Part shown: one piece after another, positions 40,792 through 50,663 of the stretch
Position numbering within the stretch: the stretch's first letter is position 1
Layout of the letters: each line of letters opens with the position of its first letter
Assembly (NCBI RefSeq): GCF_005116655.2
Contig: NZ_CP050698.1
Span: 3,805,501 to 3,869,500, forward strand
DNA from: Desulfosediminicola flagellatus
Lineage (GTDB): Bacteria; Desulfobacterota; Desulfobulbia; Desulfobulbales; Desulfocapsaceae
Length of the DNA stretch: 64,000 nt
Reading direction: 5' to 3'
Translations under genes and position numbers: made by a program
Notes under the pieces: generated by a model
The model's database searches: none
The model's input: only the letters and a program-made list of their open reading frames with translations
What the model was told of the DNA's origin: nothing

Positions 40792-43110
40792 GTGACATCC
40801 TGCCCGGTAAAATGCTCTGGAACTAAAGCAGTTTTAACCTCTCTGGCCCTTTCAGCTTTTTTACTACCCACTGCTACCTGCCTTGCAGAGTCAGTGGCCA
40901 CAGCTGAATGGAATATTTCTGCGGACAAGATTACACGTTACGAAGATCCTAGAAGTATTGTCGCAGAAGGCAATATCATACTGGAAAAACGTGTAAAAAT
41001 TCCACCCAAAGCTATCCCTGTTGATACAGAGGTGACTGAGTGGGCGGAATTACTCGATGAGAAAACGCCACAGCAAGAAATAACAGCCGAGGAAATCGTC
41101 GAACTGACAGACGTTGAAGAGCAAGTCAAGACAACCCTTGTTATCAAGGCAGACTGGCTTACCTATGATGTTGATATGCAATCCATAAAAGCCAAAGGGA
41201 ATGTAGAGGTTTCCAGCGAAGATGACACCCTCATGGCCGATGAGGGAAGCGTTAAACTTGACACTGAGACTGGTTCCTTCACTGATGCTATTATCATCAG
41301 AAAAGAAGATTCCCTGCACCTCGAAGGAAAAACTATCGAGAAAACCGGGCTCAACACCTATCACATACAGGAAGGATGGGTCATTACCTGTAAGGTAGAC
41401 GAAGGCAAAACACCACCATGGTCATTTGCCAGCAAAGACACAACCATCAAGCAGGATGGCTATGCCGTAATGAAACATGCAACGTTCAATGTAAAAGGTG
41501 TACCGATATTTTATACCCCATACATGATCGTACCTGTAAAAAATACACGACAGACCGGTTTTCTTTTTCCTGAGGCTTCAAACTCTGGTTCCGGCGGTTT
41601 TAGCTTTAATGTGCCCTTCTTCATCAACCTGTCCAACTCAATGGACATAACACTTTTCCCTGAAATCTATTTTGATCGCGGTTTTATGCCTGGTGCTGAA
41701 TTCCGCTATGTCCGCAATGAAAACAATAAAGGCGTTTTCACCGGTAGTTATTTAAACGACAGTCTCTCAGGTACAGACCAATCCACTGAGTACTATGTGG
41801 ATACCGGATATAGCCATACTAACTCTGATCGTTACTGGGTTCGTGCCAAGGCTGACCACACTATTGGTGACAACTGGCAGACAAGACTTGACGTGGATAT
41901 AGTATCTGACAAAGATTACCTCTCGGAATTTAACAGTGGCTACACGGGATTCGACGATACGGACGATCGTTTTCAGGAGGTGTTCGGGCGAGGATTTGAA
42001 AACAAAACTGACACCACCAGACAAAATACTCTGAAATTTCTAAAAAGCTGGAGCGGTATCTCACTCGAAACCAACCTGCTTGCAATCAACGATGTTCGGG
42101 AAGATGAAACCAACCCGACCCCACTCTGGAAACTTCCTGATATACAATTTTCGGGGGTCCTTCCCGTCTCAACAACCGGCATCTCTTTTGAGTGGGATGC
42201 AGATTATATTAATTACTGGCGTGAAGACGGCATAGGTGCTCATCGTTTTGATATCCACCCCAACATTAGTTCTTCGATCCCGCTTTCACCATATCTTGAA
42301 TCCCGTGCAGAACTCGGTGTACGTGAAACATATTACATAGTTCAGGAGTACGGCGATTCCACATGGGATAAAGACGATACTCAGGACAGGCTGACCGCAA
42401 ATTTTGAGTTTGAGGTATCCAGCACAGTGATGAGAAATTTTGCTCTCTCCGGAGAATCCTTTGATTCTGTTGATCACTTAATGCAGCCTTTTGTCAAATA
42501 TGAATATATCCCTGATGTTGACCAGGACGATCTCCCGCAGTTCGATTCAGTGGATACTATCAGCGAGGCGAATCAAATCACCTACGGTATAGACAACTTC
42601 TTTAACGTATTCTCAGGAACTGCCACGCGGGAGTATGGATACTTTAAAATTAACCAGAGTTACAGTCTGCTTGATCCTGAAGATGGAGAAGAAGACGAAC
42701 CGTTCTCTGATGTGCAAATCCAGTTGGCTGTCACTCCCATCGAGAAACTCCATTTTGAATATGATACTAACATAGATGTGTATGGTGATGGGTTTGTCAG
42801 ACATAGCTTTGAAGGACAGTATACAAACTCTCGGGGCGACTTTTTCAGCGTAGATTACAGCTTCACCAAAGACAGTGTCGAACAGATAAACGCCACCATT
42901 CACGCAGATTTATCTGCTAAATGGGCTACAGAACTCGAAGTTGAGCACTCTATTTCTGAAAGTGAAACCAATGTGGCCAACTTCTCACTGCTCTATACAG
43001 AATTATGCTGGTCTGTAAAAATGCAGACGAAGTACACTCCGTCAGACACAACGTTTCTGGTTGTATTTAACCTTGCCAATATTGGTATGCCATTTGGCGC
43101 CAGTTTTTAA
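40792..43110 (+). CDS. lptD: LPS-assembly protein LptD
   Basis: Outer-membrane beta-barrel that, with LptE, inserts lipopolysaccharide into the outer leaflet. The start is a GTG at 40792 with a perfect AAGGAG six bases upstream; it gives a signal peptide (TSCPVKCSGTKAVLTSLALS, cleaved near CLA-ES) and 772 residues. The frame upstream to 40603 lacks a signal and a ribosome binding site. The N-terminal OstA-type domain has ADKITRYEDPRSIVAEGNII, TYDVDMQSIKAKGNVEVSSE and GSFTDAIIIRKED, interrupted by an acidic insert of about 45 residues. The barrel shows PVKNTRQTGFLFPEASNSGS and ends in LANIGMPFGASF. Cysteine spacing differs from E. coli. Confidence 0.92.
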   Translation: MTSCPVKCSGTKAVLTSLALSAFLLPTATCLAESVATAEWNISADKITRYEDPRSIVAEGNIILEKRVKIPPKAIPVDTEVTEWAELLDEKTPQQEITAEEIVELTDVEEQVKTTLVIKADWLTYDVDMQSIKAKGNVEVSSEDDTLMADEGSVKLDTETGSFTDAIIIRKEDSLHLEGKTIEKTGLNTYHIQEGWVITCKVDEGKTPPWSFASKDTTIKQDGYAVMKHATFNVKGVPIFYTPYMIVPVKNTRQTGFLFPEASNSGSGGFSFNVPFFINLSNSMDITLFPEIYFDRGFMPGAEFRYVRNENNKGVFTGSYLNDSLSGTDQSTEYYVDTGYSHTNSDRYWVRAKADHTIGDNWQTRLDVDIVSDKDYLSEFNSGYTGFDDTDDRFQEVFGRGFENKTDTTRQNTLKFLKSWSGISLETNLLAINDVREDETNPTPLWKLPDIQFSGVLPVSTTGISFEWDADYINYWREDGIGAHRFDIHPNISSSIPLSPYLESRAELGVRETYYIVQEYGDSTWDKDDTQDRLTANFEFEVSSTVMRNFALSGESFDSVDHLMQPFVKYEYIPDVDQDDLPQFDSVDTISEANQITYGIDNFFNVFSGTATREYGYFKINQSYSLLDPEDGEEDEPFSDVQIQLAVTPIEKLHFEYDTNIDVYGDGFVRHSFEGQYTNSRGDFFSVDYSFTKDSVEQINATIHADLSAKWATELEVEHSISESETNVANFSLLYTELCWSVKMQTKYTPSDTTFLVVFNLANIGMPFGASF

Positions 43111-43155
43111 AAACCGACAAATCAATCAGCAAAAGTTTTTTGTAGAGAGAAACGT

Positions 43156-44118
43156 ATGTATTTTGACATATTCAATGGTGATGCAGACGGCATTTGTGCG
43201 CTGCACCAACTCCGCCTCGCGGCACCTCGTCCTGAAGCTCGGCTTATCACCGGTGTAAAGCGGGATATAACCCTGCTTGCCAAAGCTGAGCTGGCTGCTA
43301 TTGAACAATGCACCCTTACTGTGCTTGATATATCACTTGATAGCAACAGAGAACCTCTGCTAAGCCTGCTTAATCGTGGCAATAATATATTTTATTATGA
43401 TCATCATGCGGCTACCGACATTCCTCATTCAAAACTTCTGGAAACACATATCCTAGCATCAGCTGATACGTGCACCTCTCTGATTGTAAGTAAAGCACTC
43501 GATAATCGATATGCTGGATGGGCCATATGCGGCGTATATGGCGACAATCTCCACGATCAGGCACAAAAACTGGCCGCAACACTATCACTCTCTGATACAG
43601 AAACTGATCAGTTACGTGAAATAGGTGAGTTATTGAATTACAATGGCTACGGCACCATACCTGCTGACCTCCACTATCACCCTGAAGAGTTATATCGTGC
43701 GGTTGCACCGTTTGAGAATCCATTCGAATTCTTTACTAATTCTGAACATCTCACCACACTTCGTAAGGGGTATGATGCTGATATCGCTTCAGCCTTAAAT
43801 TGCAAAGAATATAACCCTAAGGGAAAGAATAGAATCTTCATTCTTCCCAATGCCCCCTGGGCCCGCCGGGTTTCCGGTGTTTTTGCCAACATGAAGGCAA
43901 GAGAACAGCCGGATTCCGCCCATGCGCTTATCACTGAAAACGATGATGGAACGCTTCGTATCAGTGTGCGGGCTCCTCTCAATAACAAGAAAAATGCAGT
44001 CACCCTCTGCAAACAATTCCCAACAGGTGGTGGCCGTGAAGCAGCAGCAGGAATTAACAGCATACCGGAATCGTTGTTTGACGACTTCATTCAAGCATTC
44101 AACACCACATACTCTTAA
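43156..44118 (+). CDS. DHH family phosphoesterase
   Basis: A 320-residue cytoplasmic protein. The N-terminal DHH domain has the metal-binding IFNGDADGICALHQLRLA and YYDHHAAT, and the DHHA1-like C-terminal domain has QFPTGGGREAAAGINS. The family includes nanoRNases, c-di-nucleotide phosphodiesterases and RecJ-type exonucleases. The short length and lack of an extra sensor domain favour a nanoRNase or acetyltransferase-free stand-alone form, but the substrate is not decided by sequence. It follows lptD by 45 bp and is followed by two lytic transglycosylases on the same strand. Confidence 0.85.
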   Translation: MYFDIFNGDADGICALHQLRLAAPRPEARLITGVKRDITLLAKAELAAIEQCTLTVLDISLDSNREPLLSLLNRGNNIFYYDHHAATDIPHSKLLETHILASADTCTSLIVSKALDNRYAGWAICGVYGDNLHDQAQKLAATLSLSDTETDQLREIGELLNYNGYGTIPADLHYHPEELYRAVAPFENPFEFFTNSEHLTTLRKGYDADIASALNCKEYNPKGKNRIFILPNAPWARRVSGVFANMKAREQPDSAHALITENDDGTLRISVRAPLNNKKNAVTLCKQFPTGGGREAAAGINSIPESLFDDFIQAFNTTYS

Positions 44119-44181
44119 CCGCAGGAAATTATACAAACAGGTGATGATCCGAGAATTTACAAACAGAGCCTTCTAAAACAC

Positions 44182-45249
44182 ATGAGATCATTACCCACAG
44201 CGACAACGCCTTCTTGCCTGATGATCTATCTAGTGATCACTCTGTCCTTTATCCTCTTTGCCACACCTTCAACACAAGCAGCACCTCCAGCTGAATCCAC
44301 GCCTACATCAAAAGAGCACAACCAACGTATAGATATTGATAGCGAAAAGTATAGAGAACTCTTTGCAGAACTCATAGACACCCATGGGTTTGAACAGAAT
44401 CAACTCAGGAGACTTTTTGCCGGTGTTACGCTTAGCCCTACAGTATTATCTTTGATCGACAATCAACAGCCGACATCTTCGTTCAATTTCTACCTCAAAC
44501 TCATTTTCACACCAGCAATAATTGAGGTTGCCAAACAGCAACTTACCGACCATAAACTGCTTCTTGATAACATTGAAACTGAGTTCGGCGTTGATCGTGA
44601 GTATATCATCGCAATCTGGGCAATCGAAACGCGATTCGGTCAGAATACCGGTAAATATAATGTCTTCCAGACGCTCAACACACTATTTGACGCATATCCG
44701 CGAAGGTCTCAATTTTTCAAAAATCAATTAGTTCATTTTCTGCTCTTATGCCGTGAAAATAGTATCGAACCGAAAACCGTGAAGGGTTCGTACGCCGGTG
44801 CTTTCGGCCAGACACAGTTCATCCCCTCAAGCTTTCGTGAATTTGCTGTAAGCTTTGACGGAGATACAAAGCGGGATGTTTTCACCTCGGTCCCTGACAT
44901 TCTTGCTTCAATAGCCAATTATCTTAAAAGGCATCATTGGGTCCTTGACGGCCCAGTTTTCGCTGATCTTGGCAAAAACCTTAAGTCAGAACTGTTGGTC
45001 GACACATATATGAAAGGGAGCAAAGGAAGAATCTCATGGCAGCAATTATCAGAGAATCAGCAAAAACAACTGCCACATCCGCCTGATAATAAACCACTTA
45101 CGATTATCGGCCTGGAAGTAAGTCCGCTACTGGGAGGCGGAAAAAGGTATTTTGCTGCATACACAAACTTCAGGGCCATTACTGCCTGGAATCACTCAAA
45201 CAGGTATGCCATGGCAGTAAGTCAGCTTGCAATGGCATTGGCCAGATAA
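44182..45249 (+). CDS. mltB: Lytic murein transglycosylase B
   Basis: Cleaves peptidoglycan glycan strands with formation of 1,6-anhydromuramic acid, in the periplasm. The 355-residue protein has an N-terminal signal (CLMIYLVITLSFILFATPST, cleavage near TQA-AP; no lipobox, so probably soluble or signal-anchored). The SLT_2 core is clear: IIAIWAIETRFGQNTGKYNV with the catalytic glutamate in AIETRFG, TLFDAYPRRSQFFKNQLVHF, GSYAGAFGQTQFIPSSFREF, and FRAITAWNHSNRYAMAVSQL near the end. No ribosome binding site is obvious before the ATG at 44182, so an internal ATG at 44221 is possible. Confidence 0.92.
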   Translation: MRSLPTATTPSCLMIYLVITLSFILFATPSTQAAPPAESTPTSKEHNQRIDIDSEKYRELFAELIDTHGFEQNQLRRLFAGVTLSPTVLSLIDNQQPTSSFNFYLKLIFTPAIIEVAKQQLTDHKLLLDNIETEFGVDREYIIAIWAIETRFGQNTGKYNVFQTLNTLFDAYPRRSQFFKNQLVHFLLLCRENSIEPKTVKGSYAGAFGQTQFIPSSFREFAVSFDGDTKRDVFTSVPDILASIANYLKRHHWVLDGPVFADLGKNLKSELLVDTYMKGSKGRISWQQLSENQQKQLPHPPDNKPLTIIGLEVSPLLGGGKRYFAAYTNFRAITAWNHSNRYAMAVSQLAMALAR

Positions 45250-45263
45250 CACACTTTGCTATT

Positions 45264-46478
45264 ATGTTTTGGATGAACGCTCTATCTGGTCGCTCTTTTT
45301 TAATTGCTATTCGTTTTCTTTGCCTTGTAACTCTTCTTTTTCAAATCAGTGGATGCTCACAACAGCATCGCACTCCGCTAGTGCCTGTACCAACGCCCGA
45401 ACTCCCTTTCTTTACTGATGACGGAGACAGAGCCGACCTGCTTGCATGTGCTCTTAGCCATAGAAACTATCTAACCAACCTACCCGAAGGTCACCATCTG
45501 ACAGTCGCCAATCACACTTACCCACGCCAGTGGTTATTACATTCTGTCGATGAGCTGATATCAATACTTCGATCCACGCCTGACACTCTGGAAATTCACA
45601 ATAGAATAGCTCATGATTTTGATATTTTTATGGCGACGGGTAGAAAAGATGAAACCATAGGTACCATGCTGGTTACCGGATATTTCGAGCCGCTCTTTGA
45701 GGGCAGCTTGTCGGAAACTGAACAATTCAAATATCCATTGTATTCCAAACCGGCTTCACTGGTAACACAAACAGCACCAGAATCGCAGATGACATCGGTT
45801 GGCAGAATTGATGTACACGGCAATTTTACCAATTACTGGACACGAGCTGAAATTGAAAACAATCAGCCTCTCAAGGGTGATGAACTCGTCTACCTTAAAG
45901 ATCCATTTGAAGCTTTTCTCCTGCATGTCCAAGGGTCTGGAAAAATCCTTCTGCCTGACGGAAACCAGCGATCTGTTCGATTTGCCGGTCACAACGGGCA
46001 CAGCTACAACAGCATAGGAAAATTGCTGGTTGATGAGGGTAAAATCAGCTTGAAGGAAGCTTCCATTCCGACGATACGCAGCTATTTCAACTCACATCCG
46101 GCTGAACAAAAACGAATTCTGCACCACAACCCACGCTTTATCTTTTTTGCCTGGGGAGATGATAAACCACCCAGAGGAAATCTTGGCCAACCCCTGACCA
46201 AAGGCCGCTCCATCGCAATTGACCAGTCCAGCCTCCCCCCCGAACTCTTTGGATGGCTGCAAACGAAAAGACCTTTGGTGAATACAGACGGTTTAATCCT
46301 TGAATGGGTATCGACCAGCCGATTTGTCTTTCCTCAGGATACCGGATCTGCTATTGAGGGGGCCGGTCGGGTAGACCTGTTCTGGGGTAACGGCCTCTAT
46401 GCTGAAGTTGCTGCAGGTAACATGAAGGAAAAGGGAAAACTCTACTTTTTCATAAAGAAAGGTTTCTTGAGATATTGA
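45264..46478 (+). CDS. mltA: Membrane-bound lytic murein transglycosylase A
   Basis: A 404-residue lipoprotein enzyme that cuts peptidoglycan. The signal ends in FQISGC, with the anchor cysteine at position 31. The MltA core shows VTGYFEPLFEGSLSE, YPLYSKP, the 3D-type barrel ending in GLILEWVSTSRFVFPQDTGS, and AIEGAGRVDLFWGNG, where the second aspartate is the catalytic acid of the family. It starts 14 bp after mltB, so the two transglycosylases form one unit. They may trim glycan for cell growth or for inserting envelope machinery. Confidence 0.93.
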   Translation: MFWMNALSGRSFLIAIRFLCLVTLLFQISGCSQQHRTPLVPVPTPELPFFTDDGDRADLLACALSHRNYLTNLPEGHHLTVANHTYPRQWLLHSVDELISILRSTPDTLEIHNRIAHDFDIFMATGRKDETIGTMLVTGYFEPLFEGSLSETEQFKYPLYSKPASLVTQTAPESQMTSVGRIDVHGNFTNYWTRAEIENNQPLKGDELVYLKDPFEAFLLHVQGSGKILLPDGNQRSVRFAGHNGHSYNSIGKLLVDEGKISLKEASIPTIRSYFNSHPAEQKRILHHNPRFIFFAWGDDKPPRGNLGQPLTKGRSIAIDQSSLPPELFGWLQTKRPLVNTDGLILEWVSTSRFVFPQDTGSAIEGAGRVDLFWGNGLYAEVAAGNMKEKGKLYFFIKKGFLRY

Positions 46479-46550
46479 TCAATGACATCCGAAAATCTGT
46501 AATAACACGCTATTCAGTAATAATATCTACGTAAAGGAGGGGCAGGAACC

Positions 46551-47354
46551 ATGTCACATTATCCGCTGATCACCCTGACCACTGACTTCGGACTTACAGA
46601 CGAATATGTAGCTTCAATGAAAGGAGTTATTTATACCATACTCCCTGAAGCACGCATTGTAGATATCTGCCATAGCATTCCACCCCAGGATGTTGCTTCA
46701 GCCAGCTTCATCTTCGGAAGGGCTTACAGCTATTTCCCGCATGGCACCGTGCATATAATCGTTGTAGACCCGGGAGTAGGATCAGCCCGTTCAATACTTG
46801 CCATTGAAGCTGGCGGACAGTTCTTCATCGCACCAGATAACGGAACACTCAGCGCAGTACTTGAGCGTCATAAAAATGTGAAACTCTACACAATAAGTAA
46901 TACAAAACTCTATCGGGAAAATACAACTTCAACGTTTCATGGAAGAGATATCATGGCGCCTGTTGCAGCACGTGTTGCCGGCGGGTTATCACTTTCCGAA
47001 ACAGGAAAACGTATACAACCTGAAGATTGCGTCAAACTAGACGATTACACTCCTCACGTGCAGAGTGATTCGATTCACGGCAAAGTGATCCATATTGATA
47101 ATTTTGGAAACATCTGCACCAATATCACATCTTCACTCATTAAAAACTTAGGGTCGAATCAAACGATTTTAATAAAAATCGGTGACGTACATATTCATGG
47201 ATTAGCCTCAAGCTATGCTGTTGCGGAACCCAATCAACCTCTTGCACTCTATGACAGCCATAACCACCTTGAAATCGCAATCAATTGCGGCTCTGCAGCT
47301 GAAAATTTACATATAGCCAGGGGCGATACCGTGAGTGTTCATATTACACAGTAA
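46551..47354 (+). CDS. SAM hydroxide adenosyltransferase (SAM hydrolase, former DUF62)
   Basis: A 267-residue enzyme that splits S-adenosylmethionine to adenosine and methionine using water; the family is related to chlorinase and fluorinase. Motifs are LITLTTDFGLTDEYVASMKG at the start (with the substrate-binding aspartates), VDICHSIPPQDVASASF, VHIIVVDPGVGSARSILAIE, FIAPDNGTLS, TFHGRDIMAPVAARV and IDNFGNICTNI. GGAGGGGCAGG lies before the ATG. The true cellular role of this family is not settled. It ends the lptD-to-here plus-strand run and is followed by a strong terminator. Confidence 0.92.
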   Translation: MSHYPLITLTTDFGLTDEYVASMKGVIYTILPEARIVDICHSIPPQDVASASFIFGRAYSYFPHGTVHIIVVDPGVGSARSILAIEAGGQFFIAPDNGTLSAVLERHKNVKLYTISNTKLYRENTTSTFHGRDIMAPVAARVAGGLSLSETGKRIQPEDCVKLDDYTPHVQSDSIHGKVIHIDNFGNICTNITSSLIKNLGSNQTILIKIGDVHIHGLASSYAVAEPNQPLALYDSHNHLEIAINCGSAAENLHIARGDTVSVHITQ

Positions 47355-47358
47355 AATT

Positions 47359-47402
47359 AAAAAAATGGTGCATATCGACCTGATCGATATGCACCATTTT
47401 TT
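47359..47402. terminator. Bidirectional terminator between SAM hydrolase gene and aroA
   Basis: An 18-bp perfect stem (inner arms GGTGCATATCGA and TCGATATGCACC, then A/T flanks) with a 5-base loop. The poly-A and poly-T flanks let it work for both converging genes. Confidence 0.93.
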
Positions 47403-47424
47403 ACACTGCTATCACATACGTTGA

Positions 47425-48693
47425 TTATTTCAACAAAGCAAAGCGTTCCCAGAAATCAGGGAACGATTTTGCAACACACCCCTCACCGGTAATCTTAACA
47501 CCTGGAACTCTAAGACCTGCAACAGCAAAACACATCGCCATGCGATGGTCATTGTATGTCTCAATCTCAGCACCATGCAGACTCTTACCACCATCACCGT
47601 GAATGATCATCGAATCAGGAAATTCTTCAACTTTTGCACCAAGCTTGGTAAGCTCAGTGACTACAGCGTTTAATCGGTCACATTCTTTAATACGTAAATG
47701 AGCGATATTTTTAATCTCAGTTTTTCCTTCCGCAAAAGCAGCGACAACAGCAAGTGTAGGAACAACATCCGGCATATCAGCCATATCAACAGTAATGCCC
47801 TGCAACGGCTTACTTCCCTTTACGGTTATCCCGTTTCCTTCCTTTATCACTTCACAACCCATGCGTCCAAGCAGAGGTACAAGCATAGCGTCTCCCTGAA
47901 GCGAAGGCACAGGAACATTACTTACGGTCACACTACCACCAGTGACAGCAGCCGCAGCCCAGAAATAGGAGGCATTGGAAGCATCGCCCTCTACATTGTA
48001 ATCCATCGCTTTATAGCAACCCTGCGGGATAGTGAACGAGCTATAATCGCTAGCACATTCAACAACAATGCCAAAATCTGCCATTACAGAAAGAGTCATT
48101 GCAACGTAAGGCTTAGAGAACACTTCGCCTTCAACCTTCAATGTCGCTGGTTTTGCGGCATAAGGCGCTACCAAAAGCAATGATGAGAGATACTGACTGC
48201 TCTTGCCTTCAGGCAAAACCGTTTCGCCACCAAGCAATCCGTTTGCATTGATGTTCAGTGGCGGGCAGTCTGTTCCTTTCTCTGATGAAATATCCACTCC
48301 CCATCCCTGCAACGCCTGCATCAGCGGCCCAATCGGACGCTCATACATTCTCTCGTCGCCGTCAATAACATATGAGCTGTTTCCAAGAGAGGCAACCGAG
48401 GTGAGAAAGCGGGTGGCTGTCCCGTTGTTACCAAGAAAAATTGATTCTTTTGTTGGGCTGATAACACCAGCTTTACCCTCAACAGTCCAGAAATCATCTC
48501 CTTTGGTGATCGTCATACCCATCTGTGCCAGTGCACCAGATGAGTATTCAGTATCTTCACTAGCGAGTGGACCCATGAGCCTACTGGTGCCCTCAGCAAG
48601 TGAAGCTGCAATGAGTGCTCGCTGCGTAAGGCTTTTAGAACCTGGCACTGCAAGGGTTACGTCAACTTTTCCTACTGGTGTAATTTCAATCAT
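47425..48693 (-). CDS. aroA: 3-phosphoshikimate 1-carboxyvinyltransferase (EPSP synthase)
   Basis: Sixth step of the shikimate pathway: joins shikimate 3-phosphate and PEP. The 422-residue protein has normal length and motifs: VPGSKSLTQRALIAASLAEG (substrate-binding Lys and Ser), FLGNNGTATRFLTS, GDERMYERPIGPLMQAL, SSQYLSSLLLVAPY, VEGDASNASYFWAAA, MADMPDVVPTLAVVAAFAEG and TYNDHRMAMCFAVAG. LGNNGTATR replaces the common LGNAGTAMR, a feature of class II-like forms. It lies 50 bp after aroE on the same strand, so aroE-aroA are cotranscribed. Confidence 0.96.
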   Translation of the reverse strand: MIEITPVGKVDVTLAVPGSKSLTQRALIAASLAEGTSRLMGPLASEDTEYSSGALAQMGMTITKGDDFWTVEGKAGVISPTKESIFLGNNGTATRFLTSVASLGNSSYVIDGDERMYERPIGPLMQALQGWGVDISSEKGTDCPPLNINANGLLGGETVLPEGKSSQYLSSLLLVAPYAAKPATLKVEGEVFSKPYVAMTLSVMADFGIVVECASDYSSFTIPQGCYKAMDYNVEGDASNASYFWAAAAVTGGSVTVSNVPVPSLQGDAMLVPLLGRMGCEVIKEGNGITVKGSKPLQGITVDMADMPDVVPTLAVVAAFAEGKTEIKNIAHLRIKECDRLNAVVTELTKLGAKVEEFPDSMIIHGDGGKSLHGAEIETYNDHRMAMCFAVAGLRVPGVKITGEGCVAKSFPDFWERFALLK

Positions 48694-48742
48694 CTAAAAA
48701 CTGTCCCTTGTATAGAAAATGAGGTGAAACACCCCTCACATA

Positions 48743-49573
48743 TTAAATATTTCCAGTCGCTTTCAACAACGCATTTCGCATTACATCGACCGGCGCTGTT
48801 TTCCCGCTCCAGAGTTCAAACTGGGCGACCCCCTGGTACAATAGCATCTCCAACCCTGTAACCACCTGACAGCCTGCTGCCTCTGCATCAGTAAGCAAAC
48901 GGGTTTTAAGTGGCGAGTAGACGATATCCATTACAACCGCGTATGCCCGAAGGGCATCTGGCGACACCAGAGTCGCATCAATATCCGGAGTCATGCCGAC
49001 AGATGTCGCATTAATGAGAATATCTGCTTCAAGTTTGTCAACCTCAGACAGGGAATACCATGGACAACCCAATTCTTTAGCCAATTCCCTACCCCGGTTT
49101 TCAGTTCTGCTGCAAAGAGACATCGTGGCTCCTGCCTCTAAGAGCCCGAATCCGATTGCCCTTGCAGCTCCGCCCGCCCCGAGAACAACAACAGACTTCT
49201 CCGCGAGATCCATTTTTGCCATTAATGCTCTATTGGCACCAATCCAGTCGGTGTTTGACCCATGTAATTCACGCCCTCTCACAGTCTCGACAACATGCAG
49301 GGTATTAACTGCCCCAATGCGTTCAGCTACAGGGTCAATATGATCCAAAAAAGGAATCACCGTCTCTTTATGAGGAATAGTAACGCTTGCGCCATGCATC
49401 CCGAGGGCTTTCAGGCCCGGCAGAGCAATTGCCACATCCTCGACCGGTAAGGGAACATACACTCCATTCTCGCCAATCTCTGCAAATGCACTGTTTTGCA
49501 TTACTGGACTCATCGAGTGGCTCACAGGATTGCCAATAATTCCATAAACTTTTGTTTTTCCATCTATGTTCAC
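48743..49573 (-). CDS. aroE: Shikimate dehydrogenase
   Basis: NADP-dependent reduction of 3-dehydroshikimate. The 276-residue protein has YGIIGNPVSHSMSPVMQNSA at the start (substrate serines), GASVTIPHKETV with the catalytic lysine, AVNTLHV, GSNTDWIGANRAL with the catalytic aspartate, VVLGAGGAARAIGFGLLEAG for NADP, and INATSVGMTP. GSNTDWIG keeps the catalytic Asp although G-x-N-T-D-x-x-G is usually followed by Y or F. It is upstream of aroA, behind the pyr genes. Confidence 0.96.
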   Translation of the reverse strand: MNIDGKTKVYGIIGNPVSHSMSPVMQNSAFAEIGENGVYVPLPVEDVAIALPGLKALGMHGASVTIPHKETVIPFLDHIDPVAERIGAVNTLHVVETVRGRELHGSNTDWIGANRALMAKMDLAEKSVVVLGAGGAARAIGFGLLEAGATMSLCSRTENRGRELAKELGCPWYSLSEVDKLEADILINATSVGMTPDIDATLVSPDALRAYAVVMDIVYSPLKTRLLTDAEAAGCQVVTGLEMLLYQGVAQFELWSGKTAPVDVMRNALLKATGNI

Positions 49574-49706
49574 TGCGCATCCTCTGTATTTTCGAATAAG
49601 CCAAAACCTCTAAGACCAAAAGTGTCGGCTGATGTACGTAAGGTTGCGACTTGCCCTCGGCTGGATATGGTCATTTTCTGTCTTTGCAACCAATGTAAAT
49701 CTTTCA

Positions 49707-50663
49707 TTAGTCCTTAATCCAGTCTAGCTTCAATCCGCCAATAACATCACGAACAGACTCAATACCGTCTTCCTCCTGGACATACTTTGCAATACCTTCG
49801 ACAACCTCTTCACTGGCTCTCGGGTTTACAAAGTTTGCTGTCCCAATCTGAACAGCAGATGCTCCGGCAAGCATAAATTCGAGTGCATCTTCGGCGGTCT
49901 CAATCCCACCTATTCCAATGATAGGTATCGACACGGCCCCAGCCACTTCATAAACCATTCTTAGCGCAACCGGCTTAATGGCCGGACCAGAGAGACCACC
50001 GATCACATTAGCCAGTACAGGACGTTTCTTCTTCAGGTCAATTGCCATTCCGATAAGCGTATTAATCAGCGATATAGAGTCTGCACCTGCGTCCTCCACT
50101 GCTCTTGCCATTTCACGAATATCTGTAACATTAGGAGATAGCTTTACAATAACAGGTACAGAACATGTTTCTTTAACGGCCTTAGTTACTGCAGCAGCCA
50201 TCTTGGGATCACCACCAAACGCCACACCACCCTCTTTAACATTAGGACAGCTGATATTTACCTCGATTCCGGCAACTCCCGGAACACCTTCAAGCCTTGC
50301 GGTAATTTCTCGGTACTCTTCTACAGAACCTCCAAGGATATTCACAATAGCAGGAACATTAAGCCCATTGAGGTATGGCATCTTTTCGGTAATAAACCGA
50401 TCAACACCTACATTCTGCAAACCGATTGCATTGAGCATTCCGCATGCTGTCTCGACAATCCTCGGTGGTGGATTGCCAGGTCGTGGGAAAAGAGATATTC
50501 CTTTAACAATAACGGCTCCGAGTCGATGCAAATTCATCAGCCTTTCGAATTCACGTGCATAACCGAATGTGCCAGACGCGGTCATAACAGGATTATTCAA
50601 CTCAAGACTGCCGATTTTTACGCGAAGATCCGGTCCGGCAGTTGTATCCTTTACAAATTCCAT
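49707..50663 (-). CDS. pyrD: Dihydroorotate dehydrogenase B, catalytic subunit
   Basis: FMN enzyme of pyrimidine synthesis, class 1B, which oxidises dihydroorotate and passes electrons through PyrK to NAD. The 318-residue protein shows NPVMTASGTFGYAREFERLM, GVAGIEVNISCPNVKEGGVA with the catalytic cysteine, VPVIVKLSPNVTDIREMARA, LSGPAIKPVALRMVYEVAGA and IPIIGIGGIETAEDALEFML. Its start overlaps the 3' end of pyrK by 13 bp, confirming the heterotetrameric B type suited to anaerobes. A 133-bp gap follows before aroE. Confidence 0.96.
   Translation of the reverse strand: MEFVKDTTAGPDLRVKIGSLELNNPVMTASGTFGYAREFERLMNLHRLGAVIVKGISLFPRPGNPPPRIVETACGMLNAIGLQNVGVDRFITEKMPYLNGLNVPAIVNILGGSVEEYREITARLEGVPGVAGIEVNISCPNVKEGGVAFGGDPKMAAAVTKAVKETCSVPVIVKLSPNVTDIREMARAVEDAGADSISLINTLIGMAIDLKKKRPVLANVIGGLSGPAIKPVALRMVYEVAGAVSIPIIGIGGIETAEDALEFMLAGASAVQIGTANFVNPRASEEVVEGIAKYVQEEDGIESVRDVIGGLKLDWIKD

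Noticed and set aside
47698-48697. Long plus-strand frames opposite aroA
   Set aside because: aroA on the minus strand has full-length family conservation; the opposite frames have no ribosome binding site or domain.
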